Origin: Codonopsis lanceolata
Taxonomy: Eukaryota; Streptophyta; Magnoliopsida; Asterales; Campanulaceae
DNA: 64,000 nucleotides
Assembly: GCA_013146195.2 (NCBI GenBank)
Contig: CM028382.1
Location: 116,697,023 to 116,761,022, forward strand
Direction of reading: 5' to 3'
Shown in pieces: positions 22,862-34,305 of the stretch (position 1 is its first letter; every line of letters begins with the position of its first letter). The position numbers were made by a program, and so were the translations under genes. The notes beneath the pieces are model-generated. The model ran no database searches. It was not told the origin of the DNA and saw nothing but the letters and a program-made list of their open reading frames with translations.

Positions 22862-23512
22862 TGGTTTTGTTACCTTGAATTGGGTCTCAAACTATCTTGT
22901 ATTGAACCAAACACAATACAAGCTTGAGTAGCTTGGTGCGTTATTCAGCCCTAACCATGTTAGCAAAAAAACAAAGAAAAAGAAATTGAAGCATTGTGAT
23001 TAAAAGAAAGTGGGACTAAATTTAAAGTTTTGTTCTTGCTAACTCTCGGGTAAGGTATATCAGCATTTAGTGATTGTCTGATTGATAATGTGTTAGCACG
23101 ACCGTGACTAAAATTTGAAAACAGTAAAGTATTTACTTAGTTATTGTTAATTTATCGAGTTTATGATAAGTTATCAAGCTATAACACCTGTTTGTTTTGT
23201 TAATTTTTTTTATTCTGTTTGTAGAAGCTTTGGAATTACGCTACTGGAAAATTCTTGAAGATATATACGGGTCATACGAACAGAGTGTACTGCATAATGC
23301 CAACATTTTCAGTGACAAGTGGGAAATATATTGTGAGTGGATCAGAGGATAAATGTGTATACTTGTGGGATCTACAGGGAAAAAATTTGATTCAGAAACT
23401 TGAAGGGCATACTGATACTGTTGTTTCTGTTAGTTGCCATCCTACGGAGAATATGATTGCTTCCGCAGGGCTTGATGGTGATAAAACAATCAAACTCTGG
23501 GTTCAAGATTAG
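21886..23512 (+). CDS. WDR5A: WDR5A, WD40 core subunit of COMPASS-like H3K4 methyltransferase
   Basis: This is a nuclear WD40 scaffold of COMPASS-like histone H3K4 methyltransferases. Two exons, 21886-22551 and 23225-23512, join ACT-TTA to AAG-CTT at GTGAGT...TTTGTAG and give 317 residues, the usual length for plant WDR5A. Seven WD repeats are visible through their ends: IVWSTE, IWDAL, VWDAKTG, IWDAATGACL, LWNYATG, LWDLQGKN and LWVQD. Family-typical stretches include VSDLAWSSDSHYICSASDDR, HVIQAHSMPVTAVNFNRDGS and YIVSGSEDKCVYLWDLQGK. A short N-terminal tail (GSNSNNINIQPPPQYRPYRL) precedes repeat 1. The first exon is GC-rich relative to the flanks. The 673-bp intron contains a (TA)n run. The fit to the family is complete and uninterrupted, so the gene looks functional. 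Confidence 0.95.
22821..22858. repeat. (TA)n microsatellite in WDR5A intron
   Basis: About 19 uninterrupted TA dinucleotides lie in the single WDR5A intron. The remainder of the intron (22552-23224) shows no other feature. Confidence 0.95.
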
Positions 23513-23960
23513 CAAATGTTATGCAATTGATTTCATGAAGTTACGGAATTTGTCATCAAATTGTAAATTATGGGAAATGCAATATGGCAAATTTCGAAGT
23601 CTTGGGTGAAGGGTTTGGTGAGATGAGGTGTAAAAGGTCAAGCACATTAAGGATATAGCCAGGCGGATTGTTCTCTCTTTTCCATCTTAAGAAAATGCTA
23701 GTAATACTATTATGTTAATAACTTAAGATGGATGTGTGTTGTAATAGGAAGCCTAGAAAGAAGGTGATTTTTATTTTATTTTATTGTGATTGGATACGGT
23801 TCTATTTTCTTATTAGAAAGTCGACATGAGACAATACCAAACTTTTTTGTTAATATTTAATAATCAGACCAACATAGGTATGGTGGTAATTAAAACTTAA
23901 AAGACTCAAAGACTGTTGCTCATTTTTCATTGGTTCCAATCCAACTTCCAAGTTCCAAGG

Positions 23961-26900
23961 TCAGCGGCATTTAGAACACAAGATTGACTTTGGTACAATT
24001 GAATTGAATAGAGATATGAGAAATGTCATTGGCTCTTTCTCAACCCAAAAGTGTCTGTCTTCTACTCCATTTGTTACTTTCTTCCTCCGCTCTGCAATCA
24101 TATCTGTATATGCCTACGAAACACAAAGACGTAGTATTTGTAAATACTAAATAGGAGTGCCTGAAGACCAACAGTATGCACTATGCTGCCACCCTACTAC
24201 TCTCAAAAGCATGGAACTAATTCCATTTATTATATAATGATAATGATATAATCAAATCAAGTGTTGGGAAGAAGTAGGATTCTTACCTTTGGGTAAGAGT
24301 AGAGAAAGACGTACCACCATGCGCCAATTAACAAGACAGCTATAGAACTTATCAAAACCGAGTCCAAAACTAACCAGCTACCAGCAATGATCAATACTCC
24401 AGTGAGTGTTATCGTCCATGGTTGACACCTAAGTATGAGAAAAGAAAAACTGTAAGATTTTACATCAAACTAGTCTGAAAAGAAATCAAAGAAAACTAAG
24501 GCCTAGTAAATTATCTCCATTATGGAAGGCTTTAGGCCATAGTCTAGAATTCTGAAAACTGATATCCCAACATACTTAAACCAGGAAGAATTAAGGTAAT
24601 GTCAGAAAGAGCTAGAGGCCTCTCAAGATCCCTTAGCAGAAACTACATATTATGTTCAAGAACTATATTCCAGCTTTTGCTCCATACGCATCTTGTATCT
24701 AACTATCTTCTAACCACCTTCCTATATTCCACTACCTTCCAACAAGGCATTCTATGTCCAGCTTTCAAAATTTCTTTTCTAGACGCATAATAATTCTCCC
24801 CTGGCAAACAAGAGACCATTGGTCACTTTGTTACATAGTTATCCAATGCGCTCACCTAACTTTACCTGACCCACTTCGGTGCCTTAGGAGGGTCAATACA
24901 CCTAGGTGTTTACCGACTAGGGGAGCGTGAGTTGGGCGGCCGCCTATTAAATTAGGCAGACGCTTCAACCACTTAGGCGCTCAATTTCAACTAACCCCCG
25001 GCCTACCTTTTAACCTAGTCTAAAGCATTAAAAAGTAAAAATTAAAATAATAAAAATTAAAAAAGATAGAAAAGAAACTTACTTATATTCTCTAAGATAG
25101 AAAAGAAACATATTTATTCTCTTTCTATCTAACTCTATTAAACAAGGAGACTCTTAGATAATGAGTTAGTTGGTGGATGTTGAGCTTATTCTTATAGATG
25201 ATGTCTAGGATATTCTGTTTATAAGTTCATTTATCTTATTCTTTTTTGTTTTAAACTTTTATTGTGGGACTCAAAGATAATAAATTTGTATGTTTTGGTA
25301 TGTTATTATTGATGAAAAAGATAAATTAAGGCGAAGTCTTCGTATTTAAATGAGTCTTACACAATGAAAAGAAAAAGAACCTTACGTGACCTTTGTTCTG
25401 TTATCTGTTGGAATTTCCCCATTTCTGACATTTATCCTGGGCTCTATAACTTTTATTGTCATTGCACAAGTAATTTATTTTCTTATAGACTTCATCTATT
25501 GCCCTGTGTGTATTTGCGTTGGTGAGTGTAGTTCTATCTTTATCTCTGTAAGACTGTATCCATGGGGTGTTCTTTTTTGGTATTCTTTTAATTGGCTAAT
25601 ACTCCTCCTTAATAGTTATAAGCTCAATGAATCACTTTGCCACTTGATTATTTGTTTCGAATTACGGAGTCGAATTTGTGAGACAGGTTTATACATATTA
25701 TCTCATTTTTTTGCTCATGGTTATTTGTTGTTTTCTGTATTGTAGTTCTACTCGAGTGTCAAGTGATCTCTGTGATTGGGAGAAACAACTTAATTTTTCA
25801 GATTGGTGGTGATGCGGAGCAACAACGTTGTCAAAACCATTTTACTGTCTTAATTTAGACAGTTTATTAAGACAGTTGTTAGGTAGTTATGAGACATTAG
25901 ACAGTTTTTTTTACAGTTATTAGACAGTTAATTTTTACAGTTTTGTTTTCCTTGTACTTTGGGATATTTTCATTTTTAGGGACATAATACAAATTTGATA
26001 CGTGTGGGGCAGCCAAGCTGGACCGTACATGGGTAATGAGTTGGGTTAGGGGTGTGTACGATTGGAAGGATCCGCTTGGGAACAATAGAAGAGGAACGGG
26101 CTTGTGGAGCACGGCTTGGATAGGTTTGGTGTGGGAGGTGAGCTTGTTTGGTTGGTTAACTTGGCACGGCCCAACCAAGAAGTACAAGGCAGTTTGGGAG
26201 TGCATAGGGCACAGATTTACAAGGGGAACCAAGTCAGTTTGAGTGGAGCAAGGACACGGTTTCTACAATTCCTAAAGGAGGAAGGAATCACTTAGTTTAG
26301 GCGTTTTAATGTAAATCCCGTTTTTGTTATTTTAGGAGTTTTAGTTTTAGTTTATTTTATTTATTTAGTTTTATTTATTTCCTAATTAGTCAAGGTTTTC
26401 ATTAATAGATTAGGGTTTGTTTTGTAGCCTTTATAAGGCATCTTTGTAATCAAAAGAAGGCAGTTTTGACTTTGAATAAAAGAACCAAGAACCAGGCTTG
26501 TTCTTCTAAAATCGATTCCTTTTTCTTGAAGGTGAGTGAAGCCTAAAGAAGTTGAATCGTCGGGATTCTTTACGTTAGGTGAGTGAAGCCTAACTGGTGA
26601 GCCCGTCTTCTATCTTTATTTTCTTTTATTATTCGTGGCAGCCTTCATCATCAAAGGCGTGGACTGTTCTAAGGGCTGTTGTGAAGCCTCCTCAAGTTTC
26701 GATAAAGGTAGCACATTTTGGGCAGCTTGTGCGTGCTGTGAGTAATAGTTGTACAAGAGTTTTGTGGCGGCTTGTGTTCCATCAAGCCGTGGGTTGTTTC
26801 ATCTATTCTTGGGGGTGTTCGGCCAAGGTAAGGTTGGGCAGTTTTAGGAGTATTAAATTAAAAGTGCTGGAACAGTTTATAGTTGTTTTAATTGTTCAAA

Positions 26901-28080
26901 TCAAGCTAGGGTTTTGGGTTGTAATTTCTAAGGAAGATTGATAGTACTTGGACAGATTTTTGAGGGTTTTAGGGGCCTTGGTTTGGCCAAGGGCTGGGAC
27001 AGATTGTTATTCAAGCTTCCGACACCGTATCAAAATTATTTTCTTAGAGAGAGTTTGATAATTTGCATTCTACGAAGAACGTTGTCTTCCTTTTATTCCT
27101 GTCCCGTGTCAGGTGGTTTTTTCATTGGGCTGTTCCATAATTTCCATTCGAGTTTGATTAAGAGGGTGTTGATTGTTGCGGGAAGACACTGTTGCCCCAT
27201 TGGAGAAGAAAAGAGAGTTGAATGTTTGGATGATATAAGAGTATTGGAATATATTTTTTAAAAAGTTTATAGAAGTGACAGTAATCAATGGAAAATAGGC
27301 AATACGAGGGTCGCTCTCATTTTACACCAAAATATGAGTACTTTATGATGTGGCACTCTCATTGGTCGAACATTTTGTGGGTCTCAGCATTCCAGTCAAT
27401 GAGAGTGTGCCACATCACAGAGTACCCATATTTTGGTGCAAAATGAGAGTGGCCAAAGCATTATCCATGAGAGTAATACGTCAATTATGGAAGTTCACTT
27501 TTTGTGTGTTTGTGTTTTGATGGAGTTCATACTTCATTCGATCCTATTGTACGTTTGATTTGCTTAAAATTCCAAATATTAAGAATTTCAAAAATTACTC
27601 TCATTAAACTCAACATAACTCCCTCTTTTTTATTTTCTTTGTGCACGTGCCTATGATCGAGTGAGTCTCATTTTGATACCGTGCTAAAGCCTAGTATATT
27701 ATATATTGTCTAGTCATGGTAGATAAAACTATTTCTTTATACTTGAATTTCTTGGCGTGGTAGATAAAACTATGCGTGAGACCTCCACTGACTACTACTG
27801 CCTAGTCGTTTTAATAACAATGCTTCGCAACAAATACACAAGAACCCTAACTGAATCAACAATTGGGATTTCCACAACTCCAGTTGGAATAAAAAAATAC
27901 ACATATTAGCCCTGAAATAATCACAACACATTGCAGCAATTGTGTTCCCAATATGGAAGCCAAATCATTCCAATTTACACGATTATCCAAAGGAAGTGTC
28001 AGTTCCAGCCAAAAACGAGTACCATTTGAATTTGAAAAAACAAACTCTTAATGTCCTAATCATACTTGCACGCAACAATT

Positions 28081-28114
<34 letters not shown>

Positions 28115-28418
28115 TTCTTAATTACCAGGAAGGCTTGGTGTCCCAAACAGAGTCGTACTCGAGAGAGAGGTGATTAAGATAACCATCCATGTCATCGACG
28201 ACGCCATTTTCATCCGTGAACATGGACGATTGTTTTGGGTCATCAGAATTGCTGCTTAGAACGACTATGGTACTACTCTTCTTGCGCAAAGCCGACGGTT
28301 TGGGGGAGAGTTTCAGCCGGAAACTGGTATCGGAGAGTTGCGAGGGAGCAAATGTACAGCAGTGGCTTCTCAACGAACTGGGAGGTGAAAGAGGGAGGAG
28401 AGAGAGAGCTGTCGTCAT
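23961..28418 (-). CDS. DAC: DAC-type thylakoid membrane protein (cytochrome b6f accumulation)
   Basis: Three exons on the minus strand, 28418-28126, 24428-24287 and 24113-23961, give 195 residues with clean GT-AG sites and consistent phases. The N-terminus (MTTALSLLPLSPPSSLRSHC and more Ser/Arg) looks like a chloroplast transit peptide. After an acidic linker comes EYDSVWDTKPSWCQPWTIT, then two closely spaced hydrophobic segments (GVLIIAGSWLVLDSVL and SSIAVLLIGAWWYVFLY). A basic YPKAYTDMIAERRKKV stretch follows, and the protein ends ILCSKCR. The W-D-x-K-P-x-W-C-Q-P-W signature matches, from memory, a small family shared by cyanobacteria and chloroplasts that includes Arabidopsis DAC, which is needed for cytochrome b6f accumulation. 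The family call is firmer than the DAC name. Two downstream exons are short and easily missed. Intron 1 is 3.7 kb and full of repeats. Confidence 0.78.
24860..25015. repeat. GC-richer CCTAGGCG-word repeat in DAC intron 1
   Basis: CACCTAGGTG, GGCGGCCGCC, TTAGGCAGACGC and CTTAGGCGCT occur within 150 bp, against a very AT-rich background. The words resemble the subterminal parts of the hAT-type element at 60877-61941, but no inverted termini or target duplication were found here. Confidence 0.35.
25380..26600 (+). mobile_element. probable degenerate LTR-like segment in DAC intron 1
   Basis: From about 26270 the sequence has the look of a plant retroelement LTR. There is a long T-rich stretch (TTAGTTTTATTTATTTCCTA), GATTAGGGTTTG, a TATAAGG at 26433, and TTTGAATAAAAGAACCAAG at about 26472. 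A short direct duplication GGTGAGTGAAGCCTAA lies near 26531 and 26579. The open frames around 25386-26295 show no recognisable protein. 25840-25945 carries several ACAGTT repeats. Ends and target duplication are not identified. Confidence 0.3.
27308..27454. mobile_element. foldback MITE, 147 bp
   Basis: The two halves are long inverted repeats. CGCTCTCATTTTACACCAAA, ATATGAGTACT and ATGTGGCACTCTCATTG on the left pair with CAATGAGAGTGTGCCACAT, AGAGTACCCATATTTTGGTG and CAAAATGAGAGTGGCC on the right, around a ~38 bp loop containing TTTTGTGGGTCTCA. A diverged relative lies at 35392-35512. Confidence 0.75.
28085..28112. repeat. (GA)n microsatellite beside DAC exon 1 donor
   Basis: About 14 GA dinucleotides lie within intron 1, ten bases from the exon 1 splice donor. 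On the coding strand this is a CT tract immediately downstream of the donor. Confidence 0.9.
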
Positions 28419-29150
28419 CGCTCCGTCTCTAGTCTCTACTGTACATTTTGTGATCCTAAATGAGCTCGATCTTTTAGAAAACGGCATCGTTTGGATCCGG
28501 AGTTCATTCCACTTCCACTTCCACTTCAATCCGTTCTACTATGTTTTCACCAAATACTAATGTCTGAAGTCTAAGATACCTAGTAAGATCAAAGAAAGAC
28601 CACAATCACAAATCATAAATGTAGACTTTGATGACGTGAAAAAATCTAGTTTGGACGTCAGATTGATGCCCAAGATATCTGGACTTGACGAAAACATCTT
28701 AAGGGGAGTGTAAGGCTTGGCCTTGCGAAACCATTCCGATGTAAGAATAAGTATCAAGTGAGTCAAAAGGTAATTTGACAGATGTTTGAGACTCCAGAAA
28801 GTGTCGTACCTTATTTAGGATTTATTAGATTTTGTGTATGTGTCTATGACACCGTATCAGTATAGAGATGATCAGTCTATGAAGTGAGTATAATGCGAAT
28901 AAATTAATATATGCTTGAGATTTTATTGGAGTCGGATCAATATACATTATATAAAGCAAAGACGACATCCCAAAAACTAAAGAAAAACACATTTTATTGA
29001 TTGTAAAATTTTATAACCCATTCAAAAAGAGTATAATATCATGTCAACATGAGATTCCACTTAAATATCATGATCTGCAAGTACATGTCATATTTTGAAT
29101 GTCAACAACATACCTCCATTTGATGTAGTCTACTTGGAACTTCTTGTTTC
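28419..29150. other. intergenic upstream of DAC-type gene
   Basis: No gene was recognised. The first ~110 bp could extend the DAC reading frame upstream to a Met at 28529, but that extension (KWKWKWNELR) looks like low-complexity leader rather than protein. The remainder is AT-rich without a recognised element. Confidence 0.4.
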
Positions 29151-29159
29151 TATTATAGG

Positions 29160-29692
29160 TAGCAGTCTACAGCCTAACTTCAGATGTGTTTAATTTAATT
29201 TGTTTTCTAATCCTAGGACATATCATATCCCAATGATTTGTCATTGATTCTCTTCTTTTATGTAGCCTAGTCATCATAGTCATTCTCAAATGTTCTAATA
29301 TATAAATTAGTGGTTTAGATCTAACTTTCACTAAGGACTCATTGAACCCCTCTGCCCTCTGACATATTATTCTCGTAGTTATCACATTTAATCTCAGTTG
29401 AGAAGAAAACCTTGCACCACTTACTTGGATTTCTATGCATCAAATCATTGTAGGCATTTTCATCCATTTTTTTTTTTCAATTTCTCACTGTGGTGTTGTA
29501 GCTGTCCATGTTAGTTGACTTGAAAATTGCCCAAAAATGACTCTTATACTTTGCACATCTAAATTCTTTTGACCAGTTAGCATGCACATGTCTAGCACAT
29601 GTCCTATACTCAGATAAAGGCAGCAACTCAGCAATAGATATTACAAGTCCTTATTAAATTGAAGAATAACGTAATAATTTAAATAGGGCATG

Positions 29693-29729
<37 letters not shown>

Positions 29730-31160
29730 AATTAAAGGTACTTTATATTGATCTAAAATGAGGGTCCATCCCCTACCATCCTCCATTTGCAAGTCATTTA
29801 TTATGTGAGAAAGAAACCAACTGCAAGAATTTTTGTTTTCCATTTGCAGAACTCCCCAAGCCACTGGAAACATTTGGTCATTCCCATCTCTTCCCACTGC
29901 AATTAGCAATTCTCTTTTCATAAAGCCTTTTAGGAAACACTCATCCAATCCTAGGACCTTCTTCAAGGCATCAAAACACACATAAAACCTCTAAAATACT
30001 AGACCATAAGCAGGATTGTTCAGGACACAATATACTTCTACAATACTGCCTTCATTAGTCCTCCTCAACTCATTTCTTTAATCCAAAATCTTAGCATATT
30101 GTTCTTTCATTGAACCAACAGCAACACACAATGCCTTTCTTTTAGCCCTTGAGTAAGTATCCAAACTGACATCCAAATCATATCTTGTTTCAATCCCCTT
30201 CTTCATTTCTGCAAGCTTCCAAGATAGATTACTTTTTATTGTTATGTAATACGTAATATGTACTTGCAATCCATTGTGAAGTGAGTTGTTTATTCCTCAG
30301 ATTCTTACTGCACATATGCTTTGGATTATATGTTTTTATCTGAAAACTCTTTACTCCTTTGGGTTGACTTCCCATGTAGACTACACACACTCTCCTTTGT
30401 TTATTCTTCAAAAATTTGAAGTCTATCAATTTCTCTATTGCATGTGCCTTTATTGCCTCCTTAAACTCCACTGCATTCTTAAATTACATGCCTACATTGA
30501 AGTTGATATCCTTAGGATCAGTGTATGGATTGAATGATCCATATTTTTTTTTTCCTTTTTTGCTTCTTCTTCTTGATGTCAATGGCCTCATGTTCACTGC
30601 AATCACTACTCAGTTCTGAATCAGTGTCAGTAATGAATGTCTCCTCCAAGGCAATATGCTCATACTCGGTCATTTGAACATGAGGTGTATCATGCTCATT
30701 CCCAGTCATTTCGATTGGTTTTTTCCTTCCATTTGTTTTCATATCAATACATGTCTTTCTAGCGTAAGTCACTTCCTCATCACTTGTTTCTATCACATCA
30801 TTAACAATGTACTCATACTCACTTCTTCTTCTTCACTATCTGTAATATAAGTCCCATATTCACTAGAATCATCCTCACCATTTACATTATCCTCACCATT
30901 ATTAACATGTACACCATTCCGACCATTAACATTTATATCATCCTGAACATATACATCAACTCTAACATGAACATCCTCCTCCTCATGTACATCATCATCA
31001 AATATAAAACACTCAGCCACACTTTCTTGTGTACCAGTAACAAGACCAACATTACATGGCAGACCTTCATCAATTGAATGCTCAACATACATACGTAGAT
31101 ACTCCTCATTCCCTAACATCTCACACATGCATATGACTTCCTTATCACTATACATTCATC
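29160..31160 (-). mobile_element. decayed MULE (Mutator-like) transposase relic
   Basis: Minus-strand fragments lie in the order of a MuDR-type transposase. An acidic N-terminal region is at 31155-30518. The MuDR N-terminal domain is at 30471-30229 (EFKEAIKAHAIEKLIDFKFL, FQIKTYNPKHMC). A linker is at 30269-30078 (DLDVSLDTYSRAKRKAL). The catalytic MULE domain is at 29981-29679 (LDECFLKGFMKRELLIAVGR, QMFPVAWGVLQMENKNSCSW). The C-terminal region is at 29385-29167 (TRLHKRRESMTNHWDMICPR). Stops and frameshifts separate the pieces, and a (TA)n run cuts the catalytic domain. No terminal inverted repeats were found. Confidence 0.85.
29695..29726. repeat. (TA)n microsatellite inside MULE relic
   Basis: About 16 TA dinucleotides interrupt the minus-strand transposase frame after WTLILDQYKVPLIV. 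Confidence 0.95.
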
Positions 31161-32345
31161 TAAGTCCATTGTCTAAATCTTGACCTGGAATCATGTACCA
31201 CATACACTTGACATTACTATAGTTCAATAATTTTTCAAAACCATCCTTTAAGACAATGAAAGAAATGTAATATGTGTCCATATCATCTAACACATCATAA
31301 GTCCCCCCCCCCAATGTATTTCATGTATTCCCCATCTTTGACAAAATTACCCCCATGGTAGACTACTACAACAAAGAGTCTTATCCAGCAAAAGAAGATG
31401 AGTCCACACCAGGCAACTAACTACACTAAATGGTGGTAGACAAAACATGAAGATGAGGTCTACTTTTTGTCTCCAACTATCAGTTAATGCATATGGGGCA
31501 TATGGGGACCATATAAACTGATTCCTAGCATTTTATACTTCTAAAACACAAGCAAACAAGTCAGAAGGTAAGAAAAGTCACACTTTTTAAGTTATCTAGA
31601 CAACAGCACTATCAATTAAAAATTTACATAAGCAGACAACAACCTATCACAACAATAATCTAGAATAAACCATAAGCAGACAAGTTAGAAGGCAATAAAA
31701 TAAGCAAACAAATACAATATTCATATCATAGTGTCAGCCATAAAAAACCCCTATCACAACAAAAATCATAAAAGCCCCTTCATTTATACACAATATGTGG
31801 GTCAATTCGCATGTTTTGACCTCTAAATCAATCGACGGTGAAAGATATAATTTAGTAGAAAAACTATAAAACCCTGAAATGTAATTTCATATGAATTACC
31901 AAAAAGCATAAAAGAATCGATGCAAAACAAAAAACCCTAAAATCAAAGTACAATGTCCAGATTTCGTACCAATTGCCTTTAATCAGCCTCCAATGACTTC
32001 AATTTTTTGGATTTACGTCCTCAATGACATCGATTCTTGAACTCTTCAATGCAATGAAATTAAACCCCTTTTCGTATCGTTGTTGGAAAGAGAGAGAGAG
32101 TCAATTTAGGGCCAATTGAAAAGGACTTGGGATAATTTAGGATTTAATGGTCAAACCCCTTCTTTATTTTCCACTTGTTTAGACCAAGGGTATTCTCATC
32201 ATTTAAAAAACAGAGGGTAAAACTAACGCTAACGGTGGAAGGGGGTAAATTGATCCAAAAAACAGGTTGAAGGACCACATTAGATTGTTTTAATGTTCAA
32301 GGACCAAAACATTCTTTTTCGACATGTCCAGAGACCAAATAATTA
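31161..32345 (-). other. non-coding 5' flank of the MULE relic
   Basis: No coding region was seen. The right end (32215-32345), read on the minus strand, contains TTTGGTCTCTGGACATGTCG, TTTTGGTCCTTGAACATT and TGTGGTCCTTCAACCTG. This TTTGGTCC-rich sequence looks like a transposon terminus, but I found no inverted partner on the left side. 32088-32101 is a short (GA)n run. Confidence 0.4.
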
Positions 32346-32689
32346 TTTTATTCTAAGAAAATTAGAGGTGGCAAATGGGCGTGTATGACGTGACCATATT
32401 GGCGGCGGGCTAAAATGGACGGGCAAATAAGTGCTCATTTAATTACATGGGCATATATGGGCGGGAGCTAAATGAGCATGAGCGCTCATTTACTTATTAA
32501 CACTCAATTATCAAAAAAAAAAAAATTTGCAAAAAATCAATTTCATTCTTCAAAAAAATACTCAAAAATTATAACTAATCAGATATAAAATAATTTCATG
32601 CATATATTTTGTAATGCCTTCGTCTTAAAATTAATGTCCGCACGTTTATTCATCATTTTAAAGAAAAATCAACCTTTATAATGACAACT

Positions 32690-33075
32690 TTTTTTTAAAG
32701 GTCTGGAGGGGACATAGACCGTACTCCAACCCTTAATTTTTTATTATTTTAATGTCTTGAAAGGCTACAATTATATATATGATGTCTTTGGTGTGGCTCG
32801 AACAAATTGTGCCTCTGGTGAGGCTTTGAACATCCAACCTCTCGGTTGAGAGTAGTGAAGTACCATGGTGCATCTGGTAGGGCTTGAACAACAACAGTAG
32901 CTAAATGGGGCCTTTGGGTAAGGCTTGAACAACAACAGTGCCTCTGAAGAAGTTTGAACATTCGACCTCTCTATTGAGAGTTGTAAAGTCCAGGGTGTCT
33001 CTTGTGAGACTTGAACACCCGACCTCTCCGTTATGAGAAGTGAGCAGTACCAGTTGAGCTAGAGCTCGTTGGTTA
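32690..33075 (-). mobile_element. tRNA(Lys)-derived multi-unit repeat, full copy
   Basis: Read on the minus strand, it begins with a box A-like TAGCTCAACTGGTA. Several copies follow of a unit resembling the anticodon-to-T half of a tRNA: ACTTCTCATAACGGAGAGGT, CGGGTGTTCAAGTCTCAC and AAGAGACACC, and again ACTCTCAATAGAGAGGTCG with TGTTCAAAC, ACTCTCAACCGAGAGGT with TGTTCAAAGCCTCACC. Shorter GTTGTTCAAGCC(T/C)TACC units lie between. The tail has TGTAGCCTTTCAAGACATT, GGGTTGGAGTACGGTCTATG and CCCCTCCA. The unit matches the 3' half of a plant tRNA-Lys-type sequence better than any coding sequence. Confidence 0.65.
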
Positions 33076-33177
33076 TAATGACAACTTCAATGTTGATTTA
33101 AAAAGGAAATTAATCGCATACAAAAAAAGCTAGCTGTCGTTGACTATGAGAAAAAGAGGCCAATATATATATATATA

Positions 33178-33432
33178 GGATAATGTATATAACACATTTA
33201 ATTTTTCGCCTAAATCCACTTACTAAAAATAGATCATCATTAAAGAAGTCTAACATTCAAAATCTATATTACATTTAATGTTAAACTTTTGTTTTGGTAA
33301 TTAAAAATAAAAAAAAATGTCAATGTTATGATCAATATCTTTTCGCATACGTCTTTACATTGATTTGTATTTAGATTTGTGCAAAAACTTTTCATTTTCG
33401 GCGAAAAATTAAATGTGTTATATACATTAGCC
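33178..33432. mobile_element. MITE with ~33-bp near-perfect inverted termini
   Basis: The left end GGATAATGTATATAACACAT plus TTAATTTTTCGCC and the inverted right end GGCTAATGTATATAACACAT plus TTAATTTTTCGCC differ at one of 33 bases. TA-runs flank both sides, so the exact target duplication (perhaps TATATATA) cannot be fixed. A second copy lies immediately downstream. Confidence 0.85.
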
Positions 33433-33446
33433 TATATATATATAAT

Positions 33447-33675
33447 GGCTAATGCACATAACACATTTAATTTTCCGCCTAAACCCACTTACTAAAACTA
33501 TATCATCATTAAATAAGTATAACCTTCAAAATCTAGATTACATTTAATGTTAAACTTTTGCTTTGGGAATTATAAATAAAAAAATGTCAATGTTATGGTC
33601 AATATATCTTCGCATACTTATTTACCTTTGTTTGTATTTAGATTTGTACAAAAACTTCATTTTCTGCTTTGTAAA
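33447..33675. mobile_element. second copy of the 33178 MITE, right end missing
   Basis: It starts GGCTAATGCACATAACACAT and follows the first copy closely (TTACATTTAATGTTAAACTT, TTTGTATTTAGATTTGT). It loses the right inverted terminus near CATTTTCTGC. The two copies lie head to tail 14 bp apart. Confidence 0.75.
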
Positions 33676-33978
33676 TAATGTTGAATGAATATAAAAACCA
33701 GGAGCAGCCGAAGCATCACATGGGTAATTGAATCACTCAATTTTTTATTTCTAAAGTCAGTATAAATTAAAGAAAATCTATTCACAATCACATTTGTAAA
33801 AACAAAAAACAATAGTCTCCAAAATGTCGCCTTTATTCATGTTAGTGAAACAAATCAATCCAATCGAGCTGTAATGGGCAATGAAAATCTAATTAGTACA
33901 AGTTTACAATGATATATATGTTTTAAGCGGTTCTCCTTAATTTATTATTTTAATTTTTTTTCTTCTTCATTTTACATA

Positions 33979-34235
33979 CTCCCCCCGTCCCTAAATTATC
34001 GTCATTCTTTCTTTTTTCGTCCGTTCCAAACTAATTGTCCAGTTTGAAACGTACCTTTTTAAAACATTACTTTTATCACTTCACCCTAACTTTTTCACCA
34101 TACTTTAATTATGTGTCACATACACATGGGCTTTAAAGGAAACAACACATTAAACCAATATAAATAATCAAGTCAATTATTTTTTTTAATCTGTGCGCCG
34201 GGTCAACTAGGACGATAGTTTAGGGACGAATGGAG
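33979..34235. mobile_element. Stowaway-type MITE, 257 bp
   Basis: TA flanks both sides (33977-33978, 34236-34237). The termini are CTCCCCCCGTCCCTAAATTA and, inverted, CTCCATTCGTCCCTAAACTA, both continuing TCGTC. This is the standard plant Stowaway terminal sequence. Confidence 0.85.
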
Positions 34236-34244
34236 TATTATTTA

Positions 34245-34305
34245 TGTGTAGTTCAGTTGAATAAGATATCTTACGTGTGTTTAACGCACGAGTTAGTTTT
34301 ATTAG
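34245..34305 (+). mobile_element. Helitron-like 3' terminus
   Basis: The sequence CGTGTGTTTAACGCACG can fold into a hairpin and is followed by AGTTAGTTTTATTAG and then T. It closely matches the 3' end of the bordered Helitron at 45304-46924 (CGTGTGTTTAACGTCCGAGT). The final tetranucleotide is TTAG rather than CTAG. The 5' border was not located. Confidence 0.5.

Noticed and set aside
25386..27261. Possible protein-coding retroelement in DAC intron 1
   Set aside because: Several frames of 60-119 residues exist, but none matches gag, protease, RT, RNase H or integrase motifs.
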